A stretch of DNA of 64,000 nucleotides. Source: Tachypleus tridentatus. Taxonomy: Eukaryota; Arthropoda; Merostomata; Xiphosura; Limulidae. Under the pieces are notes generated by a model, which was not told where the DNA came from, ran no database searches, and was given only the letters and a program-made list of their open reading frames with translations. This document shows positions 36,150 to 45,969 of the stretch, in pieces. Position numbers and translations under genes: made by a program. Numbering within the stretch: the first letter of the stretch is position 1; every line of letters starts with the position of its first letter. The stretch is from the NCBI RefSeq assembly GCF_004210375.1, contig NW_027467782.1:26391276-26455275 (forward strand). The letters run 5' to 3'.

Positions 36150-36900
36150 TCTTGTAGAGTTGAGTCATAGGATGAATAATAGATCAGGTTGGCAGCAGTT
36201 CCTGATAGCAGCAACATGTGACTTTGGATATGATAGTAACTGACTGAATATCTTTACAAACATCTTTAGAAGTTCACCAGACATCCTACTAACTAACCTA
36301 CTTAAGTGAATCTCATCTTTAGCATGTAATCTCTCCCTTATCGTAAAAAATAAGTTGGCCTTAGTATCCACTTCCACTTGACAATCTGTTACTTAAACTT
36401 TGGATCTTACTCAATAATTTATTTCAGTATCTGGCTTGAAGGAGTATTCCTTAAACCTCAGATGTGTATTTCTATCCTTAAATCTCTTATGGCATTCTTT
36501 ATACTTTTAAAGCATTTCCTCTCTCTTGTCTAGTTTTCATTATCATTTTTTCCTACATGCAATACAAAAAGAGGATGTTTCTTGGTACCAACAAGTAAAT
36601 TATCAACATGCTTCATAATGTCTTGTACTTTAGTATCTAGCAAACAAATTCTAAAACATACTCCCTCCACTGACATTTATAGCAGTTATTGGACCTTTAG
36701 GATTTCTTCCTTTGCCCATCTAAGCATTGGTCTGAATTTTTTACACTTGCTCCAATCTTTTGTAATGCACTCAATTGCCCATAAAGATATTTGTCTTGTA
36801 ATACTTTCCAGTTACATCAATGATCCTTCTATTCTGGTACTGTAAATAAGACCCTCATTCAAATAATGTTATCACTTTTTCTTGACAAAGTATTTAGACA
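36150..36900 (-). pseudogene. CR1/L2-like ORF1 with esterase (SGNH-like) domain
   Basis: Minus-strand pieces in order are LLVGTKKHPLFVLHVGKNDN near 36600-36545, REREML...KYKECHKRF near 36530-36480, and KDEIHLSRLVSRMSGELLKM followed by FVKIFSQ at 36330-36265. These match the ORF1 esterase found in some CR1/L2 retrotransposons: a VxHVGTND block, then a terminal DxxHLSxxGxxxLGxLL block with the catalytic D/H pair (D-E-I-H retained here). It is the N-terminal partner of the endonuclease at 33.6-34.0 kb. Confidence 0.65.
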
Positions 36901-36904
36901 TGAG

Positions 36905-37320
36905 TTTATTCACAGATGTGTTGCAAGAGTTAAAATCCTTGGGTGCAATCTTTGTGCTACATGGTTGATTTTCGTTCAATAATATTTTAAAACATCTGAA
37001 AAGAACCTTTCACTTTAAGACATGGTTTTCACATATAAATTCCCTATTTACTATTTCCAGAATAGAAGCTAACTGGAATTCCTATATTCCATTATTGTTA
37101 TCTAGTGTCATTCTCAAGTGAAGATATATATTTGGTCTGGGAGTTGTTGAAACTCCTTTTGAAACAAGTTTTACCTAATAAGACCTAGATTTCAATTTTT
37201 TTCAATTGTGTTTTAAAATTTCTGTTGTGTTCTACCATATTTCTAGTGTTCTACTCTATTTGTGTTTTTTTTCTATAATAGTTCATTGAGTGCTAATATA
37301 CGTCTGTTATATTTTACAAT
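36905..37320. other. Unassigned
   Basis: Nothing recognisable. Confidence 0.4.
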
Positions 37321-37330
37321 GGTTCTGTTG

Positions 37331-37425
37331 CTGCAGATAAAACTTGCACACTATTTCTATGCGACAGTACTGCAGATAAAACTTGCACACTATTTCTCTG
37401 TGATAGCATTACAGTTAGATCTACA
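37331..37425. repeat. 39-bp tandem repeat, two to two and a half copies
   Basis: CTGCAGATAAAACTTGCACA begins at 37331 and 37370. Because 39 is a multiple of three, it makes a misleading repeated open frame. Confidence 0.85.
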
Positions 37426-37559
37426 GTTCCATGCATATTTTTCATGTAATTTTTACATATTTAAATGCATGTCACTCCACAGTTGTTAAAACCTGTTAGA
37501 ACTGTTTTATGTATTTGACAACAAATAACTATTCTGTGTTATCTCTAAGTTACATGTGT

Positions 37560-37790
37560 CTACTATTACAGTTGGCAGTGTACAAGGATGTGTTACATAT
37601 TTGACTAGTACAGTTGACAGTGTACAAGGATCTGTGTTACATATTTGACAAGTACAGATGACAGTGTACAATAATTTGTTTTACACGTTTGTACTATTAC
37701 AGTTGACAGTGTGCAATGATCTGTGTTACATATTTGTACTTGTGCAATAGTGTACAATGATCTGTGTTTTGACTTGTACTGTTCACACTC
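37560..37790. repeat. Degenerate minisatellite, roughly 45-60 bp units
   Basis: Four or five copies of a unit containing ACAGTTGACAGTGTACAAGG and TGTGTTACATATTTG. Lengths vary between copies. Confidence 0.8.
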
Positions 37791-38133
37791 ACTATAGATG
37801 TACACGCTTATAGCTGGAATCAAGTGTTGATTAAAGTATTTCCTAATGTACAAGAAATGAAGAAAATTAGAAACGTTTGTCTGAAATCAGAAATTCTAAA
37901 ATTGTGCTGTCGTTTAGTCAGCCATGTTTTCCATGGTTATTAATTACATGTACTTTATTCTCTCTTCATAGGTCTCAATAGTTAGACTTGCTAATCTATT
38001 TAGAATTCTGTTCAAAACATATAATATTCAATGGAGTTGATAACCATCTGACATGTTTGAGTCATTTTTTAGTTCAATCTGATCACTATCTTGTAACGAA
38101 AACGGACATAAAATTAGGTCAGTTAACACTTAC

Positions 38134-38230
38134 CCCACTTAGATCTGTGCAGCACTGGACACGCCCTGTGACGGGTCATCTCGTCTCCTTCCCCATTTCT
38201 TTTTAAATTCCACCAGAATGCAGCAGATCC
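38134..38230 (-). CDS. P4HA exon 7
   Basis: 32 codons plus one base: GSAAFWWNLKRNGEGDEMTR, then HRACPVLHRSKW. It contains the distal histidine (TRH) and the lysine (SKW). It differs from the usual TRHAACPVLVGxKW at three residues (R, H, R). The donor G|GTAAGT is intact. The final exon, beginning VxNKWI in relatives, was not found down to 37 kb. Confidence 0.93.
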
Positions 38231-41200
38231 CTGGAAATAGTATAGGTAGTGTTTTTTAAAAGTATTTTTGTCTTTGAATTTTCCAAACTTTTCAGTTTGG
38301 TTACTTCATCACACATCCGATTGTATTTAAACTGTTCATAATATTAAGGTTTTTGTTATGATAATAATACAAGAATGACATTAATAAACGTAAAATAAAT
38401 GTAACTTTACCTTCTTTGGCCAAACCACAGTTTCGGTGTAAGTAAAAGCAGTGGCTCCACCAGCCCCGACATCAGATAGCTGAAATTAAAATGTACTATT
38501 AGCGTAATTTATCTGTCCCGGCAGGGCCAGGTGGGTTAAGACGTGCGACTCATAATGTGAGGGTCCGCGGGTTCGCATCTCCCTCACTGAAGAAGCGTTA
38601 TAAAGTTACGATCAATCCCACTATTCGTCGATAAAAGAGTAGCTCAAGAGTTGGCAGTGGGTGGTGATGACTGTAGTTTTACACTGCAAAATTAGAAACG
38701 GCTAACTCAGATGGCCCTTGAGTAGCTTTGTGCGAAATTCAAAAACAAACTCATCTCACTGTTTTCGTAATGAAAACTACAAAAAAGTATTAGTCTTACT
38801 AGCCCACAAATGGTGATTTTTACAGCAGTACTGTTGTTGTTAGGCCTTAAAACTTATGAGATATTTATGAATAGTTCACTGATATGTTAAAAAAAAATAT
38901 TAGCTTTGTTAAGAAAAGAAAGTATTTTGTTTGTTAGAAATGGAATAGTTACTTAATATTTCATAGAACATTTATAAAAATATTTCATTTGTTAGGTCTA
39001 CAAAATAAAAAAACGTAACTGAATAAAGAGTCATTTTAAAAATATATTAGACATCAGCTACTTAACAGAAAGAATATGAAGAAATATTCTTCTGTTTTTC
39101 CCTCACAAAAATCTTTCTATCATACCTGAAAGCTGCTTTGACGTTAAGATAAAACAACAAAATGTTGTTGTTTCTCTAAACTTTAAACAGACATTATATC
39201 TTTATAAACAGACAGAAAGACTAGTTGGAATATTTAAATCAAATTAGGCCATGATAGGTTTAGTTCTGTAGTTTGTGTTAAGTAATTAACAAATATTTTA
39301 AATTATTAACTTACATAGAACATCCACGTTGCTATCCGGTCTCCAGCCCGGTATTCAAATCCTTGAAACTTTGAAGTAAAACAATATATATGTCTATATT
39401 TCCTTCCATAACCTACATCTTATAGTAAAAAAGATGTAATTATAAACTACAGAACTCATAACAATGTTTGGATATTTCTCAGCAAATCGTGTTTTATACA
39501 GAAGTTAATAGCATTGTTTCTATGTAACAAGTAATACAATAAATTAGTTTTAGTTGTTTGTTTGACTTCAGGCAAAGTTACTTTGGACTATCTGCTTTGT
39601 AAATTGCGGGAAATCGAATCCTGTATTTTAGCAGTGTAGATTTGTAGACTTACTAATGCACTTATTTCTGAGAAATGTATGAACTAATCTGATTTTGAAT
39701 TTCTACAAATCACTTTTTCATCTCTTATGAATATTTTTCTCGAATAGCATCTTATTACACTGCTAAATTAGGAATGACAAACACAGATAGCTCTAATGTA
39801 GCTTTGCACAAAATTCAGAAGACAAACAAAAATATTTCCAAGCTACAGTATTCTGAATCTCGACAATTAATCAAAAAGTATCTAATAATTCCATTCCCAG
39901 TGTGCCCTCAAAAGAAAGGTACACCTTTCAAAGCGTTCGGGTTATAAGATTTTTATTCTTTTTTTTCCCTGGTAAGCTACAGCATTTTGAACCTCCTAAA
40001 TTAATTAACAATAATATTATCCTATACTGATATTCTGAATGCCATGAATTCATCAGTAAATACTAAATAGGGTAAGCTACAGTATTCTAAATATCATGAA
40101 TTGTAAACAGTATATTACCTTATTTACCAGCTATATTATTATGAATCTCATTAATTAATCAACAGGCTAGCCCATCTAAAAAGAAAAAGTATTCTGAATT
40201 TAATTGATCAATCAAAAATATATGGCATGAGGTAACCTACACTATGCTGACTCTTGTCATTTAATGGACAATATATCCTACCAGGTAAGGTACAATATTC
40301 TAAACCTCGATAAATAAACAAAAGTATATCATACCTGATAAGCTATGATTTTTTTTTAATCTGGTTAATTCATCAACCATATAGATTATCCTACCTGGTA
40401 AACTACAATATTTTTAAACTTGTTCATTAATCAACAATATATCCTACCTGGTAAACTACAATATTTTTAATCTTGTTCATTAATCAATAGTGTATCCTAT
40501 CTGGTCATGTACAGTATTCTAAATCTCATTTATTAATCAACAATATATTCCACCTGGTAAGCTTCAGCTTCTTCGTTACTGTACTTTGTAGCCAACCCTG
40601 TAATCATTGCAACTCGATGGTCCAATTTCACAATAACTGGATCATTTTCTTTCGTCAACCAAGAGCTAGAAGGTACAGAAAAATATTCTTGTGAAACAAA
40701 TATAGTAAATTTATTTCATCACCAAAAGAAACTTCCCTCTAATTATCTGATTAATTACTTGGTCTTTATAATATCTCTGTTCATCTACTCTACTATTAAT
40801 ATGTTTTGCTGAGAAATACTGTGGCAACAAATCTAGTAAACATTTATGATTTTCTTTGCCATCCAAGCGACCAAACTGTCTTACAAGACGTAACTTTTAG
40901 ATATGTACATGTTAGAATAACAGTAGGTCTTTTAAAGTATTACTTTACAACACAACACACAGAGAGAAGTTCCTTACAATACATTATATTATCCATCACA
41001 CAACAACAACAAGAATAGTCTATCACAGTACAACAACAGTGGAGTAGTATATCACAGTACAATGACAGTAGAGTTTTCTCTCATTATACAGCAACAATAA
41101 AAGAGTTAATCTTAAAACAACAACAACAGATAAATCCCTCCCAGTACAACAACAATGGATTAGTCCTTCATAATACAAAATAAAGAAGTCCATCTCTTCA

Positions 41201-42847
41201 ATTTGTTACACTAATACATAGACCATTCAATCAATAACCATTAAACGAGGTGATAAACCTCTAGTTGTTAAATATTCATCCACTGTCGACATACTCACTC
41301 GTATCTTGAATACACACCTTGCACTTGTTCGCATAAGAGAAGCTTCAAATTCACCACTGATACCATAGTGAGAAGGCCTATGAAGCTGTAAGGAAAGAAT
41401 GATAATGTTCAGATCACAATATTACACAAGGAGGAAAGACTGGTAGTATTGAAATTACAAAACTTAATGGCTGGAATTACTGATAGTGTACACATCTTAG
41501 GTTTACTATTGAAGGAAAGATTGATGGTGTACAGATCTCAGGTTTACTATTGAAGAAAAGATTGATTGTGTACAGATCTCAGGTGTACTATTGAAGAAAA
41601 GATTGATTGTGTACAGATCTCAGGTTTACTATTGAAGAAAAGATTGATTGTGTACAGATCTCAGGTTTACTATTGAAGGAAAGATTGATTGTGTACAGAT
41701 CTCAGGTTTACTATTGAAGGAAAGATTGATTGTGTACAGATCTCAGGTGTACTACTGAATGAAAGATTTATATTGCACAAATCTTACAATTCTTACTGTA
41801 AGTTGACTAATGTTCTTTCGTCTTTGGATTTCTTGGTCACTTATGGCATCGTGGAGTTGAACAATATAAGGTTTGTGGCTCTTTTCCTCTAACTTAATTG
41901 GTTGTATTAGCAGATACGGATGATGACCACTGAAATATCGACACTTGAGATCCTTATCCCATTTTAAAGGCTGTGACAAAAACATCATATATTACAATAA
42001 AACATACTGTATTTTAATTTTATTATGAGTAAATTAATTATTTTATAGTATGAACGTTATTAATACTAAAAAATTCACATTTACATTAGGTACGAGTTAA
42101 TATGTACCAGTTTTAAACAGAGTAGATAGATGTAATTAAAGACAGTAGACACCTAAAGGTAAATAAAGACATCCAGATGTCAATAAAGTAGGAGACATTG
42201 AATGCATACATATAAACAAAGAGAGTAGACACATATATAAATAAAGTAAGAAACAGTAGACATTTAAATTTGAATAAAATGAGAAACATTGATCACGTGT
42301 ATTGAAATAAAGAGAGTAGACAAATATGCATAAATAAAATTAAAACAGTAGACAAATGTACATGAATAAGTAGACAAGTGCATTTCGATGAAGTAAGAAA
42401 TATTAAAAAGTACATGTAAACAAAGAATACACACATGTACACAAATAAAGTAAGAAACAGTAGACACCTACATGTGAATGAAGTAAGAGACATTAAACAA
42501 ATTCTTGTAATGAGAGAAGTATAAATCAATAAGGTAAGAAACACGAGACAAGTACATGTATGAATAAATAAAGACATCTACATGGGAATAATGTAAGACA
42601 CTTACTTATGTAACTTACAGTAAAAAACATGCTCATATTTGGTATAATAAAACAGCATATTTACGATGCTCCTTTAAAGCTGATTCCTGTTTCTAACATA
42701 CAGATTTACCTGAAACATATATCCATTACCCTGAGTTGTTCTCCACAATACAGTCTGTTGAATTGTTTCTTTTCTATTACAAGATCAAGATTGTCAACAA
42801 AAAACACTGGCTTGAAATTCCTTTCATAAGACATGTAGTTTCTATCA
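38134..42847 (-). CDS. Prolyl 4-hydroxylase alpha subunit, partial (7 exons)
   Basis: The protein family hydroxylates prolines of collagen-like substrates in the ER, using Fe(II) and 2-oxoglutarate. Exons in order on the minus strand are 42847-42730, 41970-41797, 41385-41318, 40665-40554, 39368-39315, 38479-38411 and 38230-38134. Every junction has AG/GT borders and matching phase, giving about 231 codons without a stop. The protein runs from the end of the substrate-binding region through CRYFSGHHPYLLIQPIK to the double-stranded beta-helix core. H in TRHRACPVL and K in SKW, the distal iron ligand and the 2-oxoglutarate-binding lysine, are present. The segment with the HxD ligands (expected between YQ and FQGFEY) is missing. 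Upstream exons and the last exon (after SKW) were not found. It is either a divergent, possibly inactive paralogue or a decaying copy. Confidence 0.9.
38411..38479 (-). CDS. P4HA exon 6
   Basis: 23 codons, LSDVGAGGATAFTYTETVVW and PKK. The SDVxAGGATxFxxxxxxVxPKKG motif is diagnostic for P4HA. The acceptor is TTTCAG and the donor AAG|GTAAAG. A SINE lies in the intron on the exon-5 side (38517-38750). Confidence 0.95.
38517..38750 (+). repeat. tRNA-derived SINE family 1, copy 3 (intronic)
   Basis: The body matches the 21350 copy, with a deletion of the AGCTGCCTTCCCTCTAG block after GGTGGTGATGACT. It is antisense to the P4HA gene, between exons 5 and 6. It ends CAAAAACAAAC. Confidence 0.9.
38760..39310. 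other. P4HA intron, no further feature
   Basis: AT-rich, with no coding match. Confidence 0.5.
39315..39368 (-). CDS. P4HA exon 5
   Basis: 18 codons, FQGFEYRAGDRIATWMFY, matching the GxGNRIATWLFY strand of the hydroxylase core. It starts and ends in phase 0, so joining exon 4 to exon 5 keeps the frame but removes about 24 residues that normally contain GGxYEPHFDF. Confidence 0.9.
39553..39655 (-). repeat. SINE family 2, copy 2 (intronic, decayed)
   Basis: GTTGTTTGTTTGACTTCAGG, then GGAAATCGAATCCTG and GTAGATTTGTAGAC: the reverse order of the 19205 copy, degraded. Confidence 0.6.
39753..39830 (+). repeat. SINE family 1, 3' fragment
   Basis: TTACACTGCTAAATTAGGAA...GTAGCTTTGCACAAAATTCA and a GACAAACAAA tail match the last 80 bp of SINE family 1. 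Confidence 0.85.
39835..40553. repeat. Tandem array of about 54 bp carrying splice-donor copies
   Basis: Read on the minus strand, units run TTACCAGGTAGGATATATTG then TTGATTAATGAACAAG...AATATTGTAG and repeat. Clear unit starts lie at plus positions about 40554, 40500, 40446, 40391 and 40335. More decayed ones continue to about 39840, for example CCTGGTAAGCTACAG near 39970. The first unit includes the real donor of P4HA exon 4. Confidence 0.88.
40554..40665 (-). CDS. P4HA exon 4
   Basis: SWLTKENDPVIVKLDHRVAM, then ITGLATKYSNEEAEAYQ. It matches SxWLxxEEDPVVxRxxxRxxxxTGL...AEELQ. It ends in phase 0 at TACCAG|GTGGAA. This donor sequence is the first unit of the tandem array that fills the next intron. 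Confidence 0.92.
40960..41190. repeat. Degenerate CAACAACAA-rich repeats
   Basis: Irregular units of the type ATCACAGTACAACAACAGTG, four or five copies, in the P4HA intron between exons 3 and 4. Confidence 0.6.
41318..41385 (-). CDS. P4HA exon 3
   Basis: 22 codons plus two bases: LHRPSHYGISGEFEASLMRTSA. It corresponds to the RPxLxRATV...TGE...A.YR.SK segment. The donor is CAAG|GTGTGT; the split codon AG|C encodes S, followed by SWL as in the family. Confidence 0.85.
41477..41775. repeat. 41-bp minisatellite, about 7 copies
   Basis: The unit is TGTGTACAGATCTCAGGTTT followed by ACTATTGAAGAAAAGATTGAT. Copies are nearly identical, so the array is young. It lies in the P4HA intron between exons 2 and 3. 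Confidence 0.95.
41797..41970 (-). CDS. P4HA exon 2: start of catalytic domain
   Basis: 58 codons. KWDKDLKCRYFSGHHPYLLI and QPIKLEEKSHKPYIVQLHDA match the LKCRY...NPYLLLxPxKxEE...P.I...HDxISDxEI core of the family. The acceptor is TGTCACAG and the donor ACA|GTAAGA. The exon ends about 20 bp from the 41-bp minisatellite. Confidence 0.92.
42110..42600. repeat. Degenerate ~35-40-bp repeat array
   Basis: Repeating AGTAAGAAACAGTAGACA with an ACATGTGAATAAA-type filler, at least ten irregular copies, in the intron between P4HA exons 1 and 2. The open frames read through it on the minus strand are artefacts of the repetition. Confidence 0.75.
42730..42847 (-). CDS. P4HA exon 1 of those visible
   Basis: 39 codons plus one base: DRNYMSYERNFKPVFFVDNL, then DLVIEKKQFNRLYCGEQLR. 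The end corresponds to the Y-x-x-L-C-R-G-E motif that precedes the catalytic domain in P4HA. The acceptor is TTTAG|T and the donor AGG|GTAATG, phase 0 into the next exon. Confidence 0.8.
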
Positions 42848-42849
42848 CT

Positions 42850-43670
42850 AAAGGAAACAGAAACAGTCTTCCAAGTTGTTTCTATAATAAATCAGAAAAT
42901 GTTTAGCAAGGGATAAGAGAAAGTTTTGGATATTTCTGGTAGCTACACCAACAACTTAACAGCTACAGTTAATCCATTACTGATAGTTACACCAGCAACT
43001 AAACAGCTACAGTTAATCCATATTTATAAAGTTTAAATTATGCTTTTTAATTATTTATACATTGGCCTTTTCTAATGCACAGTAATAGTTAAATATGTCT
43101 AGAGTAAGACACAACCCTCAGTGAACACGTAATGAAACTCTACCAGAAAAGAAGCAGCCTTTTCAAATACAACTAAAACAGTGTTTTAAATAAAGCTTTG
43201 TGTCTTGTAATTATGTACTGACCCAAAGTTCTTTGTTTCTCAGGTTTGGTGTAAACATGCATCATGTACACATGCAACCCCTCAGAACAACATCACATCT
43301 ATTATCCAGTTGTAACCACGGAGATCAACTTTTAGATAGGTCATGGACATTCACAGCGTTCGGTATAGTAGTCTGTTTCAGTTTTAGTGCAAAACAAACA
43401 GTTCATTTTGCGATAGACTTGTGAAATAATAATATGAACAAATAGGAAAATTTTGACTTTTTCTAATGAACGTGAAAAATCCCCTTCTGTTGATTATCAA
43501 TTTTAACTTTGGAAAAGGAAGGCTGTGAAAAAATAAGTCTGTTTTAAAGGTAGCCCAAATGTTCTGTAAAAGAGTTTTGAGGAAATTCCTATTATTTTCA
43601 TACCACTGGTGAAATAGGCATATACATTCTGTTATTATTTTAGTGCCACTGAAAGTTTAGATATGTGTGT
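42850..43670. other. Region upstream of visible P4HA exons
   Basis: There is a short direct duplication of CAGCTACAGTTAATCCAT (42960 and 43002). No coding match to the N-terminal part of P4HA was found. Confidence 0.4.
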
Positions 43671-43689
43671 ATATGTAATACTCTGTGGT

Positions 43690-45803
43690 TCCATTGAAGG
43701 ACTAGGTACGTAATCACGTTTTTACCACAGTAGTACTGAAGAATTAGGTACATACACTATCTTGTTGTTGTAGTAACATTGAAGGATTAGGTACATACAC
43801 TATGTTGTTATTGTACTAACACTGAAGGATTAGGTATATACACTATGTTGTTATTGTACTAACACTGAAGGATTAGGTACATGCATTCTGTTGTTATAGT
43901 AGTAACACTGAAAGGCTAGTTATACACGTTATATTGTTATTGTAGTAACACTGAAGGACTAGGTATATATGTTATGTTGTTATTGTAGCAGCACTGGAGG
44001 ACTAGGTATAAACATTCTGTTGTTACTGTAGTAACACTGAAGGACTAAGTATATATGTTATGTTGTTATTGTAGCATCACTGGAGGACTAGGTATAAACA
44101 TTCTGTTGTTACTGTAGTAATACTGAAGGACTAGGTATATATGTTATGTTGTTATTGTAGCATCACTGGAGGACTAGGTATAAACATTCTGTTGTTACTG
44201 TAGTAATACTGAAGGACTAGGTATAAACATTCTGTTGTTACTGTAGTAATACTGAAGGACTAGGTATATATGTTATGTTGTTATTGTAGCATCACTGGAG
44301 GACTAGGTATAAACATTCTGTTGTTACTGTAGTAACACTGAAGGACTAGGTATATATGTTATGTTGTTATTGTAGCATCACTGGAGGACTAGGTATAAAC
44401 ATTCTGTTGTTACTGTAGTATCACTGAAGGACTAGGTATAAACATTCTGTTGTTACTGTAGTAATACTGAAGGACTAGGTATAAACATTCTGTTGTTACT
44501 GTAGTAATACTGAAGGACTAGGTATAAACATTCTGTTGTTACTGTAGTAAACTAGGTATAAACATTCTGTTGTTACTGTAGTAATACTGAAGGACTAGGT
44601 GTAAACATTCTGTTGTTACTGTAGTAATACTGAAGGACTAGGTATATATGTTATGTTGTTATTGTAGCATCACTGGAGGACTAGGTATAAACATTCTGTT
44701 GTTACTGTAGTAATACTGAAGGACTAGGTATAAACATTCTGTTGTTACTGTAGTATCACTGAAGGACTAGGTATAAACATTCTGTTGTTACTGTAGTAAT
44801 ACTGGTAAGGACTAGGTATATAACATTCTGTTGTTACTGTAGCATCACTGGAGGACTAGGTATAAACATTCTGTTGTTACTGTAGTAATACTGAAGGACT
44901 AGGTATAAACATTCTGTTGTTACTGTAGCATCACTGGAGGACTAGGTATAAACATTCTGTTGTTACTGTAGTAATACTGAAGGACTAGGTATAAACATTC
45001 TGTTGTTACTGTAGTAATACTGAAGGACTAGGTAGGTATAAACATTCTGTTGTTACTGTAGTAATACTGAAGGACTAGGTATAAACATTCTGTTGTTACT
45101 GTAGTACTAGGTACTGAAGGACTAGGTACTGTAGTTATAGCATACTGAAGGACTAGGTATAAACATTCTGTTGTTACTGTAATCACTGAGGACTAGGTAT
45201 AAACATTCTGTTGTTACTGTAGTAATACTGAAGGACTAGGTATAAACATTCTGTTGTTACTGTAGTAATACTGAAGGACTAGGTATAAACATTCTGTTGT
45301 TACTGTAGTAATACTGAAGGACTAGGTATAAACATTCTGTTGTTACTGTAGTAATACTGAAGGACTAGGTATAAACATTCTGTTGTTACTGTAGTAATAC
45401 TGAAGGACTAGGTATAAACATTCTGTTGTTACTGTAGTAATACTGAAGGACTAGGTATAAACATTCTGTTGTTACTGTAGTAATACTGAAGGACTAGGTA
45501 TAAACATTCTGTTGTTACTGTAGTAATACTGGAGGACTAGGTATAAACATTCTGTTGTTACTGTAGTAATACTGAAGGACTAGGTATAAACATTCTGTTG
45601 TTACTGTAGTAATACTGAAGGACTAGGTATAAACATTCTGTTGTTACTGTAGTAATACTGAAGGACTAGGTATAAACATTCTGTTGTTACTGTAGTAATA
45701 CTGAAGGACTAGGTATAAACATTCTGTTGTTACTGTAGTAATACTGGAGGACTAGGTATAAACATTCTGTTGTTACTGTAGTAATACTGAAGGACAAGGT
45801 ATA
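43690..45803. repeat. 43-bp minisatellite, about 45-50 copies
   Basis: The unit is ACTGAAGGACTAGGTATAAA, CATTCTGTTGTTACTGTAGT and AAT (43 bp). Two variants alternate in the first half: one with TATATGTTATGTTGTTATTG and TAGCATCACTGGAGG, one with the consensus. The second half (45220-45800) is almost homogeneous. The 5' edge (43690-43990) is more diverged, so the array grew from its 3' side. Confidence 0.97.
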
Positions 45804-45929
45804 TGGTTTTACTCATCATAATACTCTAAACTGAACAGAAACTGGTTAACCAGTGAATGGATATTTGCTGTAAAATTCTTATCAACGCTTTAAGTGCAGC
45901 TAACACTTTAGTTGCCAATTTTGATTTCA

Positions 45930-45966
45930 TTCTTATCAAAAACATCCAAGGTGTTTTTGATAAGAA
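45930..45966. repeat. Perfect 15-bp hairpin
   Basis: TTCTTATCAAAAACA, loop TCCAAGG, then TGTTTTTGATAAGAA. There is no T-run after it and no gene context. It may be the core of a palindromic element. Confidence 0.9.
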
Positions 45967-45969
45967 ACT

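Noticed and set aside
37262..37489. 75-aa ORF with LQIKLAHYF repeats
   Set aside because: Produced by the 39-bp tandem repeat, whose length is a multiple of three.
42264..42577. Two overlapping minus-strand ORFs
   Set aside because: Both run through the degenerate 35-40-bp repeat array and consist of repeated hydrophobic peptides.
43690..45803. CRISPR array
   Set aside because: The units are head-to-tail copies with no unique spacers and no cas genes, in eukaryotic sequence. It is a minisatellite.
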